NCBI RefSeq assembly: GCF_900114055.1
Contig: NZ_FORR01000002.1
Location: forward strand, 186,001-250,000
Origin: Thermoflavimicrobium dichotomicum
GTDB lineage: Bacteria; Bacillota; Bacilli; Thermoactinomycetales; Thermoactinomycetaceae
Direction: 5' to 3'
Length of the DNA stretch: 64,000 bases
Positions 1 through 9,388 of this stretch are shown here, piece by piece. How positions within the stretch are numbered: position 1 is the first letter of the stretch; every line of letters starts with the position of its first letter. The notes under the pieces were generated by a model. That model was not told the DNA's origin and made no database searches. It worked only from the letters and a program-made list of their open reading frames with translations. Made by a program: the position numbers and the translations under genes.

Positions 1-657
1 GTCATCGACCAGGATGATTACACACTGGCTTGGAATTCCCTCCGCAGTTTGGCACAGGATATCAACGGTAAAGGAAATATAGTCTATATCTGGGTAGCCG
101 GATTTACTCCAATGGAACGGCGAAATGTAATATATGAGGCCTTTAAGAAACGTTATCCAAATATTAAAGAGATTGCCCGTTTTGGAAACGCCAGCTCCAA
201 TACCGCTCTTGACACTCAGTCGCAAATGGAAGCATTGCTGAAAAAATATCCCAAAAAAGGAGATATAGCGGCAGTTTTTGCTCCATGGGATGAGTTCGCC
301 AAAGGGGCAACACGTGCCATTCAACAGGCAGGACGTACTGAAATCAAAGTATACGGAATTGACTTAAGTGATGAAGATTTACAACTGATGCAAGCCCAAA
401 ACAGCCCCTGGACAGTGACAACGGCAACAGATCCAGCCGATGTCGGGCGACTCCAGGTACGTTTTCTCTATCAAAAAATCGCGGGAGAACCAACTCCGCA
501 AGTGTACAGTATCCAACCTCATCTGGTTGACAAACGAACATTACCCAAACAAACCATCTCCATGAAAGATTTGGGAAAATATGTACCGGGCTGGGGGCAA
601 TCCCAAGCAGGAACTTCTCCATGGATGAAAAAACTGATCGAGGCGAATAAAAAATGA
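1..657 (+). CDS. Sugar-type ABC transporter substrate-binding protein (5' end cut by window)
   Basis: The reading frame is open from the first base, so the N-terminus, including any lipoprotein signal, lies outside the window. The visible part resembles the C-terminal lobe of RbsB/LacI-type periplasmic binding proteins: an alternating alpha/beta pattern, a segment reading AVFAPWDEFAKGATRAIQQAG typical of the ligand-gated lobe, and a late TTATDPADVG stretch. The stop overlaps the ATG of the ATPase gene (ATGA), so the two are translationally coupled. The operon ends with methylthioribose kinase, so I infer methylthioribose or a similar pentose derivative as ligand; the sequence does not prove this. 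Confidence 0.85.
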   Translation, partial: VIDQDDYTLAWNSLRSLAQDINGKGNIVYIWVAGFTPMERRNVIYEAFKKRYPNIKEIARFGNASSNTALDTQSQMEALLKKYPKKGDIAAVFAPWDEFAKGATRAIQQAGRTEIKVYGIDLSDEDLQLMQAQNSPWTVTTATDPADVGRLQVRFLYQKIAGEPTPQVYSIQPHLVDKRTLPKQTISMKDLGKYVPGWGQSQAGTSPWMKKLIEANKK

Positions 658-2156
658 ATACGCTAACAGTCAAACATCTATCCAAATCATTTGGACTTCA
701 TCCCGTACTCCGTGATATTACCATTTCCTTTCACCCTGGTGAGGTTCATGCGCTACTGGGTGTAAACGGGGCTGGTAAAAGTACGTTGGTCAAAATTTTA
801 TCGGGTGATATTCAACCAGATCATGGCGAGATTCAAATCGGGGAGCGCTCCTTGCGCTTCTCTTCTCCCATCGATGCCAAACACGAAGGAATCGATATCG
901 TGGTGCAAGAAGTGGATACCGCTTTGGTTCCTGAACTGTCTGTTGCAGAAAACCTCACCATTCACGAATTGCTTCGTGGATCACAATGGATCCGTTGGAA
1001 AGAGAGAAAAAAGTTAGCCAGACAGCTCTTACAAGAAGTTGGAGCTGATATCGATATTGATAAACAGGTTCGGGACTGTACATTGGCCGAAAAACAGATG
1101 ATCCTGATTGCCAGAGCCATTAACAGTCAAGTCAAATATCTCATCCTGGATGAACCCACAGCACCACTGAGCGAAGTGGAAACATCGAAATTATTTGCAG
1201 TCATTCGCAAGCTTCAAGAAAACGGGATTGGCATCATTTTCATTTCACATCGTCTGCCAGAAATTCAAACGATCGCTGATCGGGTTACGATCTTACGGAA
1301 TGGTGAAGCGGTTTGCACCAAAAAGATCCATGAAATCACACCTGACGAAATGATTCGTCACATGCTGGGAAAACAACTTGCTTCCAATTTGCCAAGAAAA
1401 TCGAAAGAAATGGGACCTCCCTTGCTAGAGGTAAATCAGTTTTATGTGGCCAAAACCGGAAAAACCCTGTCTCTTTCGGTTCACGAAGGAGAAATTGTCG
1501 GCATTGCCGGGCTGGTAGGTGCAGGTAAAACGGAAACCGCTCGCGCTCTTTTTGCAGCCGATGAACATCACGGAACCATTTCACTGAAAGGAAAAAAACA
1601 TTCCTTCAAAAATCCCCATCAGGCGATTCAGGCCGGGCTCGCCCTCGTTCCCGAAGAAAGAAGAAAAGAGGGAATACTGGTTGATTTTCCTTTAGCTGAA
1701 AACCTCTCTTTACCCATTCTTGAGAAACTGAGCTCATGGGGTTGGATCAAGAGACAAAAAGAAAAAACATTGGCTGAACGCTTGGTCAAACAATTGGGGA
1801 TCAAGATTCCTTCCCTTTCTCATCCTCTTCGCTATTTAAGCGGAGGAAACCAGCAAAAAGCTTCCATTGGCAAATGGCTGGAAACCCAGGCGGATGTATT
1901 TATTTTTGACGAACCTACCAAAGGAATCGATATTGGTGCCAAAGAAGATGTGTTCCAACTCATTCGCTCCTTGGCTGAACAAGGAAAAGGAATTTTGTAT
2001 TTGACAAGTGAAGTGTCCGAACTTCTATCATTAGCTGATCGGATCCTTGTGATGTACAATGGCGAAATCATTTCTACCTATCACTATCCGGAGTTTTCAT
2101 TGGAAAAAATCATGTCAGATGCAACAGGGGGACATCATGCAACAGGTACTGAATGA
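654..2156 (+). CDS. Ribose/galactose-type ABC transporter ATPase (two fused nucleotide-binding domains)
   Basis: This 500-aa protein has the RbsA/MglA architecture. The first domain has Walker A GVNGAGKST at residues 36-44. The second has GLVGAGKTE near 286 and a clear LSGGNQQK signature near 394. As usual in this family, the first-domain signature is degenerate (CTLAEKQM). LILDEPTAPL and FIFDEPTKGID are the two Walker B regions. It would energise import through the permease downstream. The start overlaps the binding-protein stop by 4 nt and the permease start lies inside its last 20 nt, so the genes are one operon. Confidence 0.95.
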   Translation: MNTLTVKHLSKSFGLHPVLRDITISFHPGEVHALLGVNGAGKSTLVKILSGDIQPDHGEIQIGERSLRFSSPIDAKHEGIDIVVQEVDTALVPELSVAENLTIHELLRGSQWIRWKERKKLARQLLQEVGADIDIDKQVRDCTLAEKQMILIARAINSQVKYLILDEPTAPLSEVETSKLFAVIRKLQENGIGIIFISHRLPEIQTIADRVTILRNGEAVCTKKIHEITPDEMIRHMLGKQLASNLPRKSKEMGPPLLEVNQFYVAKTGKTLSLSVHEGEIVGIAGLVGAGKTETARALFAADEHHGTISLKGKKHSFKNPHQAIQAGLALVPEERRKEGILVDFPLAENLSLPILEKLSSWGWIKRQKEKTLAERLVKQLGIKIPSLSHPLRYLSGGNQQKASIGKWLETQADVFIFDEPTKGIDIGAKEDVFQLIRSLAEQGKGILYLTSEVSELLSLADRILVMYNGEIISTYHYPEFSLEKIMSDATGGHHATGTE

Positions 2157-3165
2157 GACAAAATCAACGCCAACTACCCGAAGGGGTAAACAGGCCATTC
2201 TCTCCTTTTTATTCAAACATGGAACATTACTCGTAATTGCACTTACCATCATTGTATTTAGTTTATTAAACGAAAAGTTTTTAACCTACGCCAATTTCAC
2301 CGATATTTTACGTTCGATTTCCATTATTACCCTGCTCGCTATCGGTGTAACGATCTCTCTGATCGTGGGCGGTTTTGATCTTTCAGTCGGATCGATTGCC
2401 AGTGTCGCTACCATTGCCAGCGCTGCCGCACTCGTATGGTATCGCCAGGAAACCATTGTCGCTATAATTATTCCTTTACTCATCGGTCTTCTTATCGGAT
2501 TGTTCAATTCCTTGTTAGTTGTAAAAATCCGCATTCCAGATCTATTGGGAACACTGGCTGTCATGTATATTGTGAATGGAATCCATTTAACCTTTACCAA
2601 AGGTTATTCCATTTACAACAATATGCCGATGGAGAATGGACAGATTGCACCCGGGCAATTTCTCCCTTCCTTTTTATTTATCGGGCAAGGTGAAATCTTT
2701 TCCGTTCCTTTTCCCGTCATCCTCATGCTAACCTTTGTCATCCTTACTCATATTCTTCTGAACTATACCCGTTTTGGCCGCTTGCTCTATATCACGGGTG
2801 GCAATGAAGAGGCTGCCCGCCTGTCGGGTGTACCCGTGCAACGTTATAAAACCTACGCTTACATCTTAAGTGCTCTTTTTGCAACATTGGCCGGGATCGT
2901 CCTTGCTGCCCGGATTGGAACGGGACAGGTTTCTGCTGGTGCTCCCCTTTTAATGGATGGGGTTGCCGCTTCCTTTATTGGTTATTCTGTATTTGGAGCA
3001 GGAAAACCCAATGTGATTGGTACCTTTTTTGGTGCTGTATTGATCGGCATTTTGCTAAATGGATTGACCATGCTCAATGTTCCTTACTATGCACAGGATA
3101 TTATCAAAGGATCTATTCTAATCTGCGCTCTTGCCTTTATGTATGTACAAAAGCGTAATCGTTAA
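2137..3165 (+). CDS. Ribose-type ABC transporter permease
   Basis: A 342-aa, highly hydrophobic protein of the RbsC/BPD_transp_2 family with about eight to ten membrane segments and the typical VGGFDLSVGSIAS motif in the N-terminal third. I place the start at the ATG at 2137, which follows AGGGGG; an upstream in-frame start at 2059 would run deep into the ATPase gene and lacks a ribosome site. It forms the membrane channel for the importer. The stop is followed after 11 nt by mtnK, whose Shine-Dalgarno AAGGAGG lies in the gap. Confidence 0.93.
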   Translation: MQQVLNETKSTPTTRRGKQAILSFLFKHGTLLVIALTIIVFSLLNEKFLTYANFTDILRSISIITLLAIGVTISLIVGGFDLSVGSIASVATIASAAALVWYRQETIVAIIIPLLIGLLIGLFNSLLVVKIRIPDLLGTLAVMYIVNGIHLTFTKGYSIYNNMPMENGQIAPGQFLPSFLFIGQGEIFSVPFPVILMLTFVILTHILLNYTRFGRLLYITGGNEEAARLSGVPVQRYKTYAYILSALFATLAGIVLAARIGTGQVSAGAPLLMDGVAASFIGYSVFGAGKPNVIGTFFGAVLIGILLNGLTMLNVPYYAQDIIKGSILICALAFMYVQKRNR

Positions 3166-3176
3166 GGAGGATATTT

Positions 3177-4373
3177 ATGGCTCAATATCAACCTCTAACA
3201 GAAGAAACTGCTGTACAGTTAGTCATAAAGCTGCAATACTTCAGAGAAGATGCCACCCTGAAGGTCAAAGAAATTGGTGATGGCAATCTGAATCTGGTTT
3301 TTCATATTGTGGATGAAGAAAACGGTAAATCGATCATTGTCAAACAGGCATTGCCTTATGCCAAAGTTGTTGGAGAAAGCTGGCCCTTGACTTTGGAACG
3401 GGCTCGTTTTGAAAGTTCTTTCTTGCAAAAAGCAGCTGAATATGTGCCTGATCTGGTACCCAAAGTATTTCACTTCGATGAGACACTCGCCATTATTGTG
3501 ATGGAAGACCTTTCTTCTCATACCATCCTGCGCAAAGGAACCATCGAAGGGATCATCTATCCAAAACTGGCCGAGCACATCGGGACGTTCGTCGCACAGG
3601 TCACTTTCCATACCAGCGACTTTTACCTCCATCCGTTTGAGAAAAAACAGCTCGTCAAGGAATTTATCAATCCGGAACTTTGCAAAATTACGGAAGACCT
3701 TGTCTTTACGGATCCATTCTTTGATCATGAGACCAATGATTTCCCAGATGGGATTCGGGATACAGTTGAACAACTTTGGCAAGATCAGGAGCTGAAACGC
3801 GAAGCTGCGAAACTGAAATTCCAATTCCTGACCCAAGCCGAAGCGTTGCTACACGGAGATCTCCATACAGGAAGTATTTTTGTGACCAAAGAATCTACCA
3901 AAGTGATTGATTCGGAGTTTGCCTACTTTGGACCGGCAGGATTCGATCTGGGGCAATTCTTTGCAAACCTGGTGCTCAACTACATCTCCCAGGAAGCTCA
4001 TATAGAAGAGTTAGAGAAACGGAAGCAATACCAGGCTTATCTTGTCGATACGATTCGGGAAACATGGTCTCATTTCACCAAGCAATTTACTGAACTCTGG
4101 CATAGCAAGGGGAATGAAGTATACACCAAGGTGCCAGGTACACTGGAAAGCTTCTTGAACAAAGTCTGGACTGACGCAGTTGGCTTTGCTGGTTGTGAAG
4201 CGATTCGCCGTACAATTGGACTTGCCCACGTAGCTGATCTTGACTCCATTCAGGACCTGGACAAACAGTATGCAGCCAAGAAAAAAGCGCTCGCCATTGG
4301 AGCAGAGTTCATCAAAAAACGGAAACAGATTCAATCGGTTGAGCAGTTCATTGAACTTTTCCATGTAAAATAG
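3177..4373 (+). CDS. mtnK: S-methyl-5-thioribose kinase
   Basis: The 398-aa protein matches the aminoglycoside-phosphotransferase-fold MtnK family in length and in motifs: IGDGNLNLVF near residue 37 (nucleotide loop), catalytic HGDLHTGS near 225, and IDSEFAYFGP near 242. MtnK phosphorylates methylthioribose to its 1-phosphate in the methionine salvage pathway (cytosolic). The strong AAGGAGG sits 7 nt before the ATG. It is the last gene of an operon with an ABC importer, which suggests that external methylthioribose is imported and phosphorylated. No mtnA partner is visible nearby. Confidence 0.93.
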   Translation: MAQYQPLTEETAVQLVIKLQYFREDATLKVKEIGDGNLNLVFHIVDEENGKSIIVKQALPYAKVVGESWPLTLERARFESSFLQKAAEYVPDLVPKVFHFDETLAIIVMEDLSSHTILRKGTIEGIIYPKLAEHIGTFVAQVTFHTSDFYLHPFEKKQLVKEFINPELCKITEDLVFTDPFFDHETNDFPDGIRDTVEQLWQDQELKREAAKLKFQFLTQAEALLHGDLHTGSIFVTKESTKVIDSEFAYFGPAGFDLGQFFANLVLNYISQEAHIEELEKRKQYQAYLVDTIRETWSHFTKQFTELWHSKGNEVYTKVPGTLESFLNKVWTDAVGFAGCEAIRRTIGLAHVADLDSIQDLDKQYAAKKKALAIGAEFIKKRKQIQSVEQFIELFHVK

Positions 4374-4399
4374 GTAAAGGAAAACAAATATTTGATATA

Positions 4400-4446
4400 A
4401 AAGAAACCGCTTCTCTTTATTCTGGAGTAAGCGGTTTCTTTCATTT
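4400..4446 (+). terminator. Rho-independent terminator after mtnK
   Basis: Perfect 13-bp arms (AAAGAAACCGCTT at 4400-4412 and its complement at 4429-4441) are followed by a T-rich tail. Confidence 0.9.
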
Positions 4447-4509
4447 TTCTTGAATATGTTCATGAGGACATCCCAATCGGGGTATGCTGAATGACAAGAG
4501 GTGATCTGC

Positions 4510-4884
4510 ATGAAAGGATGGATCGTCAAACTGTTCGTTTGTCCTGCTGTTGTTTGGATTTCCACTTTTCTATTCCAGGATGTGTATTATCCTGCCCCTT
4601 ACCAATCCCTTGTGACAGGATTGATCTTGGCTATTGTGGCACATCTGATGGAATTGATGGTACTTCGGCCTGGGACATTTTGGTTAAGTACGGGAGCCGA
4701 TTTTCTTGCTGCAACGGTTATTGTCTATATCAGTCAATGGTTCTTTGCCGGCTCACGGATCACTTGGGCAGGTGCTCTTCTTACGGCCTTCTTTCTCGCA
4801 GTTACTGAGTACTTCCAACATATCTGGCTACGGAGTATCTTATCACCCATGGTACTCCTTTCCCATTTCTCATCAGCTTCTTAA
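4510..4884 (+). CDS. DUF2512 (YndM-like) membrane protein
   Basis: A 124-aa protein with four predicted membrane segments resembling the Bacillus YndM/DUF2512 family, which has no established function. The ATG at 4510 is preferred over the GTG at 4501 because AGGTGA lies at the right distance before it. It stands alone between the mtnK terminator and the convergent cyclase gene. The family assignment comes from overall pattern (short, four helices, conserved N-terminal lysine/tryptophan and a central proline) and is moderately sure. Confidence 0.7.
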   Translation: MKGWIVKLFVCPAVVWISTFLFQDVYYPAPYQSLVTGLILAIVAHLMELMVLRPGTFWLSTGADFLAATVIVYISQWFFAGSRITWAGALLTAFFLAVTEYFQHIWLRSILSPMVLLSHFSSAS

Positions 4885-4938
4885 CCCAACCAAAAAAGTC
4901 CCGCTGGAAATAGTGCCCTCTTGGTTTGGTTAACTACG

Positions 4939-6801
4939 CTATTCCTTGTACTTTTTCCAATAGTGAGCCAAAGTAAGAAGAGGCCAGATATAGTTATAAC
5001 TGTGATAATGAATATAAAACTGGCCGGCGAGCCCTGCTCCAGTGGGATAAGCATGCACCCAGCTCTCTTTTTCCAATAATCGGAGTAAACACATCATCCC
5101 TTTTCTCATTTGCGGTGTTGGTTGATCATGACAGGCAATCAGTGCATCCAATGCCCAAGCCGTTTGCGATAACGTAGATGCCTGGAGTGGAATGTAGTGA
5201 CATTCCACTTGGCTCCGGCATGATTCTCCCCACCCACCATCGGGATTCTGGATGGAATACAACCACTTTATCGCTTTTTGAACCGCTGGATGGTAGTTGG
5301 GAAACTGTACAGCAGCCATCCCTGTCAACGCTGCCCAGGTCCCATAAATATAAGAGATTCCCCAGCGTCCAAACCAGGAACCATCGGTTTGCTGGTTACG
5401 AAGAAGCCAGTAAATTCCACGTATCACAACCGGATCATGAATCGTCCATCCTAATTGGCTACCGAAAAATTCCAATGTCCGCCCCGTCATATCAGCCGTA
5501 GACGGATCCCCGACCACGGTTTTGGCATCAGAATAAGGCAACAGATAAAGCCATATCTTATTGGTGTTCTTCTCAAATGCAGGCCAACCCCCATCCCGAT
5601 TTTGCATCGAAACCAGCCAATTCACCCCTTTTAACCATTCAACCGAATGCTTTCCTTTTCGAACAGTGGGTGCAATGGCCCGAAGACAAGCAGAAGTATC
5701 ATCCACATCCGGATTGATCGTATTACTATGCGAAAAACCCCACCCACCTGGAAGTACACCTGGATTTTGCAATACCCAGTCCCCCAAATTTTTGTGCTGA
5801 TGCTTCAGCAAATAATGAAGACCGCGGCAAATCGCTGGATGTCGGCTGCTGACTCCCGCTTCCTGTAAAGCATGTAAAATTAGCGAAGTGTCCCAAATCG
5901 TGGAAGTTGTCTCCTGCAAATGTATTCCCTCTGACACTGGATAAGCCAGACATTCCAATCCTTTCATCGCCTGCTTGATGACAGAATGATCTGATAGTCC
6001 CAATGAGGCAAGGGCAAATACCATCAAAAAAGTACTGGTTAAATAGCTGTATAATGTGCCATCTGGCTCGATTCGATCCAGCATAAACTGCCTGGCATAA
6101 CAAAATGCCCGCTCTGACAAAGATTCTCTAGCAAATGGAAAATGGAGACTGGCAGTCCATTTCAATGCTCGCCGCCAAAAACGGCTCTTGTTATGTATCA
6201 AATCAGTACCACACGAACCCAGCCATTCCGAAACGAGCTCTTTTCGAGGCAAATCTACAGAAAACTGGCGATTCGCCAGTATTAAAATGGGCGCCAGGTG
6301 CACTCGGGTGTATCCAACAAAATCAAAGAAATGAACGGGCGATCGCGGTGGCAAAAGTAAAAACTCGATGGGGATCGTAGGTTGCTTCGTCCATGACAGG
6401 TGACCAAAAAGACTTAATATCACTTTGCTCAGCGATCCACTTTGTGTCATGCCACCCTGTGACAAAACAAATTCCCGCGCTTTTTTCATCTCAGGATCAC
6501 TGGGCTTTTTGGCTCCTGAATAAAGCAAGGCCAAACAACTGAAAAGTGTTTCACTCACATTTCCATCTTCATCTTCATACAGCTTCCATGGTCCTTCCAC
6601 GGTTTGCTTACATAATATCCGCTCAAGGAGCAGATTTCGGAGTGGCCGATTCTCCCACTTCAACCACTCCATCAATAAAATCATGAGTGAGTCTGTCAAC
6701 GTCCCGCCTTCAAAGCAAAAAATCCAAGAACCGTTAGAAGACTGCTTTTGAAGCAATTCATCCATCAGGCAGTTCATGGCCTTTTGAATGTGGTCCATCA
6801 T
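4939..6801 (-). CDS. sqhC: Squalene-hopene cyclase / sporulenol synthase family
   Basis: The 620-aa protein has the catalytic DVDDTS motif near residue 365 (family DXDD) and repeated QW motifs such as QNRDGGW, QQTDGSW and QNPDGGWGE. These are hallmarks of class II triterpene cyclases, which are monotopic membrane enzymes. In hopanoid producers the substrate is squalene. In Bacillus subtilis the homologue SqhC makes sporulenes from tetraprenyl-beta-curcumene. Length and spore-former context fit either, and no squalene-synthesis genes are nearby to decide. It begins with two successive ATG codons at 6801 and 6798, so the exact start is uncertain. Confidence 0.93.
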   Translation of the reverse strand: MMDHIQKAMNCLMDELLQKQSSNGSWIFCFEGGTLTDSLMILLMEWLKWENRPLRNLLLERILCKQTVEGPWKLYEDEDGNVSETLFSCLALLYSGAKKPSDPEMKKAREFVLSQGGMTQSGSLSKVILSLFGHLSWTKQPTIPIEFLLLPPRSPVHFFDFVGYTRVHLAPILILANRQFSVDLPRKELVSEWLGSCGTDLIHNKSRFWRRALKWTASLHFPFARESLSERAFCYARQFMLDRIEPDGTLYSYLTSTFLMVFALASLGLSDHSVIKQAMKGLECLAYPVSEGIHLQETTSTIWDTSLILHALQEAGVSSRHPAICRGLHYLLKHQHKNLGDWVLQNPGVLPGGWGFSHSNTINPDVDDTSACLRAIAPTVRKGKHSVEWLKGVNWLVSMQNRDGGWPAFEKNTNKIWLYLLPYSDAKTVVGDPSTADMTGRTLEFFGSQLGWTIHDPVVIRGIYWLLRNQQTDGSWFGRWGISYIYGTWAALTGMAAVQFPNYHPAVQKAIKWLYSIQNPDGGWGESCRSQVECHYIPLQASTLSQTAWALDALIACHDQPTPQMRKGMMCLLRLLEKESWVHAYPTGAGLAGQFYIHYHSYNYIWPLLTLAHYWKKYKE

Positions 6802-6872
6802 CTGATCTCGCCCCCTTGCTTACTATAAGGTTTATTCAGCAAATGGGGCCGGGAGACTTCGGATGTATCCAT

Positions 6873-7034
6873 TCACCGCCTGAACCTGTTTCCACGCCAT
6901 AGAAAAAAAAGAACCAGGCTTACTCCTGCCAAAACAAGAAAAACCATAAACTGAAGCTTCATCAGCTTGGTCAGTAACATCAGAAGAAAAATAACCATCA
7001 ATAACAACACAAATGAAAATCGATTCATTTTCAT
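6873..7034 (-). CDS. Small two-helix membrane protein, 53 aa
   Basis: A short frame reads MKMNRFSFVLLLMVIFLL and then a second hydrophobic stretch before a basic tail (WRGNRFRR). GGAAGAG lies 7 nt upstream of the ATG. The two hydrophobic segments and positive C-terminus follow the positive-inside pattern. It lies upstream of the cyclase gene on the same strand and may be cotranscribed with it. I do not recognise the family. Confidence 0.55.
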   Translation of the reverse strand: MKMNRFSFVLLLMVIFLLMLLTKLMKLQFMVFLVLAGVSLVLFFLWRGNRFRR

Positions 7035-7046
7035 TAAATCTCTTCC

Positions 7047-7241
7047 TTACTGCTTACGATAGATTGACCACCCATACATAAACGCTGCGGATTCCTGGGA
7101 GCCAGAGATTTTCCGCTCACTGCTTATCATCTTGTATCCCTTTCCTTTGATCCCTTTTTTGAAAAGTGATCGAAAAACATGTTCGCACGACCGGAAGAAA
7201 CATTCCTTTTCCATCAACAGCTTGAGCTGACTCAGGTTCAC
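7047..7241 (-). CDS. Possible small protein downstream of deoD
   Basis: A 64-aa basic, cysteine-containing frame starts with GTG about 20 nt after the deoD stop. No convincing ribosome site precedes it, and the frame stays open upstream into the end of deoD without a better start. It could be translationally coupled to deoD or be chance. I do not recognise it. Confidence 0.3.
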   Translation of the reverse strand: MNLSQLKLLMEKECFFRSCEHVFRSLFKKGIKGKGYKMISSERKISGSQESAAFMYGWSIYRKQ

Positions 7242-7263
7242 GGTACTGCACTCATTCTCATTT

Positions 7264-7971
7264 TCAAACAGAAACAGCCGTTTCCAATGCTACTTCAAAC
7301 ATATCATGAAGCATTTTTTCTTTTTGCTCGGAACTAATCATTTCTTTGGTAAAAACATGATCCGAAACCGTTAACATCGATAAAGCTTTGACCCCGTGTT
7401 TGGCGGCAATGGTATATAAAGCTGCTGTTTCCATTTCAACGGCCAACATTTGATATTTTGCCAATAATTTATAGTCCGCTGAAGAAAGTTCATAGAAAAA
7501 ATCCGAAGTAAAGACAGAACCAACCTGAATGGATTGTTTCTTTTCCAAGGCGATCTTGTAAGCTTTCTGCAACAGATCAAAATCAGCGGTTGGTGCAAAG
7601 TCAATTCCAGGCAGACGTTTATGGTTCATTCCCGAGTTGGTTGAAGCACTCATGGCTAAAATCAAATCCATCACTTTTACATGGGGATGAATCGATCCAC
7701 ATGTGCCAATACGAATCAGATGTTTCACTCCATACTCTTCGATTAACTCGGTAATATAAATCGAGATCGAAGGCATTCCCATACCGGTTCCCTGCACAGA
7801 AATCTGCTTTCCCTTGTAGACTCCTGTATATCCAAACATGCCTCGAACCTGGTTATAGCAAACGGGATTTTCCAGGTAAGTCTCCGCAATATATTTCGCT
7901 CTTAGTGGATCTCCCGGTAACAGGACTGTTTCTGCGACTTCCCCCTGCTTTGCTGCCAGATGAAAGCTCAT
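7264..7971 (-). CDS. deoD: Purine nucleoside phosphorylase, DeoD type
   Basis: The 235-aa protein has the hallmarks of hexameric bacterial [17 protein letters not shown] near the N-terminus, the RIGTCGS phosphate loop near residue 87, VEMETAALY near 180 (ribose-binding Glu) and TVSDH with the catalytic Asp near 204. It cleaves purine (deoxy)ribonucleosides with phosphate in the cytosol. AAGGAG precedes the ATG. Because the window also holds an MTA-phosphorylase-type enzyme (17968-18819), DeoD probably serves general purine salvage. Confidence 0.95.
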   Translation of the reverse strand: MSFHLAAKQGEVAETVLLPGDPLRAKYIAETYLENPVCYNQVRGMFGYTGVYKGKQISVQGTGMGMPSISIYITELIEEYGVKHLIRIGTCGSIHPHVKVMDLILAMSASTNSGMNHKRLPGIDFAPTADFDLLQKAYKIALEKKQSIQVGSVFTSDFFYELSSADYKLLAKYQMLAVEMETAALYTIAAKHGVKALSMLTVSDHVFTKEMISSEQKEKMLHDMFEVALETAVSV

Positions 7972-8237
7972 AATCCCAACTCCTTATCCACTTCTATCAT
8001 CAATCTGGTTTGGAAATGAAAATCTGACATCGGTCTCATGATTTTAGGTATACACCATCATGACCGTTGATATCCATCCCCTTCATCATTTAATATCACT
8101 TTTCATTCCTTCAAAAACATACATAGAAATTTTTATTTTAAAAAATAAATTTTCTGATTTAGATAAATAGACTTTATTTTTTATATCAGATATAATAAAT
8201 ATATAAAAATTCATACAATTAGGAGGTAAATCTTATA

Positions 8238-9188
8238 ATGAAGAAGCGCCATGTACTGCTTTCGTTCACACTCGCTCTTGGCTTGGCATTAGCGCCTTTT
8301 CTTTCCAATTCATCTACCTCTGCTGCAGCAAGCAAGCTTCCGTCCAATGCCCTGATCTCTAACAAAGGTACTGTTATTACACCAGAAAAAGTGAAACGCT
8401 TTGCAGCAACGAGCAAAAAGAAAAATGCAGCAACTGCCTACCGCGGAAATGGAAAATTGAAAAATGCCAAGGAAACGGTTGTGAAAAAAGTACAACCAGT
8501 CCGATTTGGATCCTATGATATCGGTATCCGATCCGTCATCGGTACAGATGACCGAACACGCGTAACGAACACGACAACCTATCCTTATTCTGCGATTGCT
8601 CATATTGAGAGCAGCATTGGTGGCTGTACAGGTTGGATGATCGGACCACGCACACTGGTTACAGCAGGACACTGTGTATACGATCCTGATACCAAACAAT
8701 GGGCTACAGATGTAACGGTTACTCCTGGCCGAAACGGCACAAGTAAACCATATGGTTCTGCAAAGGATATTGAAATTTTTGTTTCTGCCGGTTGGGGGCA
8801 AAATGGAGATATTGGACATGATTATGCTGTGATTATCTTGGATCAGGAAATTGGCTATGCAACCGGTTGGTTTGGTTATCGTTGGACCTCTTCCAGCTTA
8901 ACAGGTGTTGCAGAAAATATTAGCGGATATCCTGGGGATAAAACATATGGCACACAATGGCAGCATGCAGACAAGATTCGCAAAACTGAAACATATCGAT
9001 TATATTACGCAAATGATACTTATGGTGGACAAAGCGGTTCGCCTGTATATCAAAAATATGAAGCCTCCTGTGACGGACCATGCGCAATTGCAATTCATAC
9101 TTATGGAGCAGGTGGAACCTCTTATAATAGCGGTACACGAATCACGGAAGAAGTATTTGATACCTTGAACTATCTAAAAGATTATTAA
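8238..9188 (+). CDS. Secreted trypsin-like serine protease (glutamyl endopeptidase family, S1B)
   Basis: The 316-aa preproprotein has a signal peptide (residues 1-31, ending in an Ala-rich site), a basic pro-region to about 110, then a V8/BlaSE-like protease. The triad is visible as TAGHC (His145), HDYAV (Asp195) and GGQSGSP (Ser266). Cys130/Cys146 and Cys278/Cys282 could form disulfides. AGGAGG lies 11 nt before the ATG, and a TATAAT-like box lies near 8191 in a very A+T-rich upstream region. The enzyme is likely extracellular and may use Glu-specific cleavage; specificity is inferred from the family. Confidence 0.93.
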   Translation: MKKRHVLLSFTLALGLALAPFLSNSSTSAAASKLPSNALISNKGTVITPEKVKRFAATSKKKNAATAYRGNGKLKNAKETVVKKVQPVRFGSYDIGIRSVIGTDDRTRVTNTTTYPYSAIAHIESSIGGCTGWMIGPRTLVTAGHCVYDPDTKQWATDVTVTPGRNGTSKPYGSAKDIEIFVSAGWGQNGDIGHDYAVIILDQEIGYATGWFGYRWTSSSLTGVAENISGYPGDKTYGTQWQHADKIRKTETYRLYYANDTYGGQSGSPVYQKYEASCDGPCAIAIHTYGAGGTSYNSGTRITEEVFDTLNYLKDY

Positions 9189-9196
9189 TACACAAA

Positions 9197-9221
9197 AGCG
9201 AGGGAGGTTATCTCCCTTGCT
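9197..9221. terminator. Terminator hairpin after the protease gene, abutting a MITE copy
   Basis: A 10-bp stem (AGCGAGGGAG with its complement, one G-T pair) has an A-run on its left. On the right the expected T-run is replaced by the CAGCTTGTTGAC start of the dispersed repeat. Confidence 0.7.
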
Positions 9222-9345
9222 CAGCTTGTTGACAAAGTATCCTTTATACGCCAGTTTTCCTTTTCCATTTCACTCCCGCTTTATAAATACGAGCAAGAAG
9301 TCGTTCAACTGGAAAAGAAAAGCCGGGTTTGTCAACGGTCTCAGC
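9222..9345 (+). mobile_element. MITE-like repeat, full-length copy (copy A)
   Basis: The core, 9228-9336, is 109 bp bounded by perfect 9-bp inverted ends GTTGACAAA / TTTGTCAAC. It carries an internal imperfect palindrome (CCAGTTTTCCTTTTCC against GGAAAAG-type arms) around TTTCACTCCCGC. At least nine related copies occur in this window. No ORF is present, so it would be non-autonomous. A CTCAGC hexamer occurs on both sides, but other copies also start with CAGCTT, so it may not be a target duplication. Confidence 0.7.
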
Positions 9346-9388
9346 GAGGGGATTATCTTTCTGAAGTCATCCATTCATCACCAAAACA

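Noticed and set aside
4011-4565. 184-aa minus-strand frame over the end of mtnK
   Set aside because: Shadow frame across a well-supported gene and its terminator.
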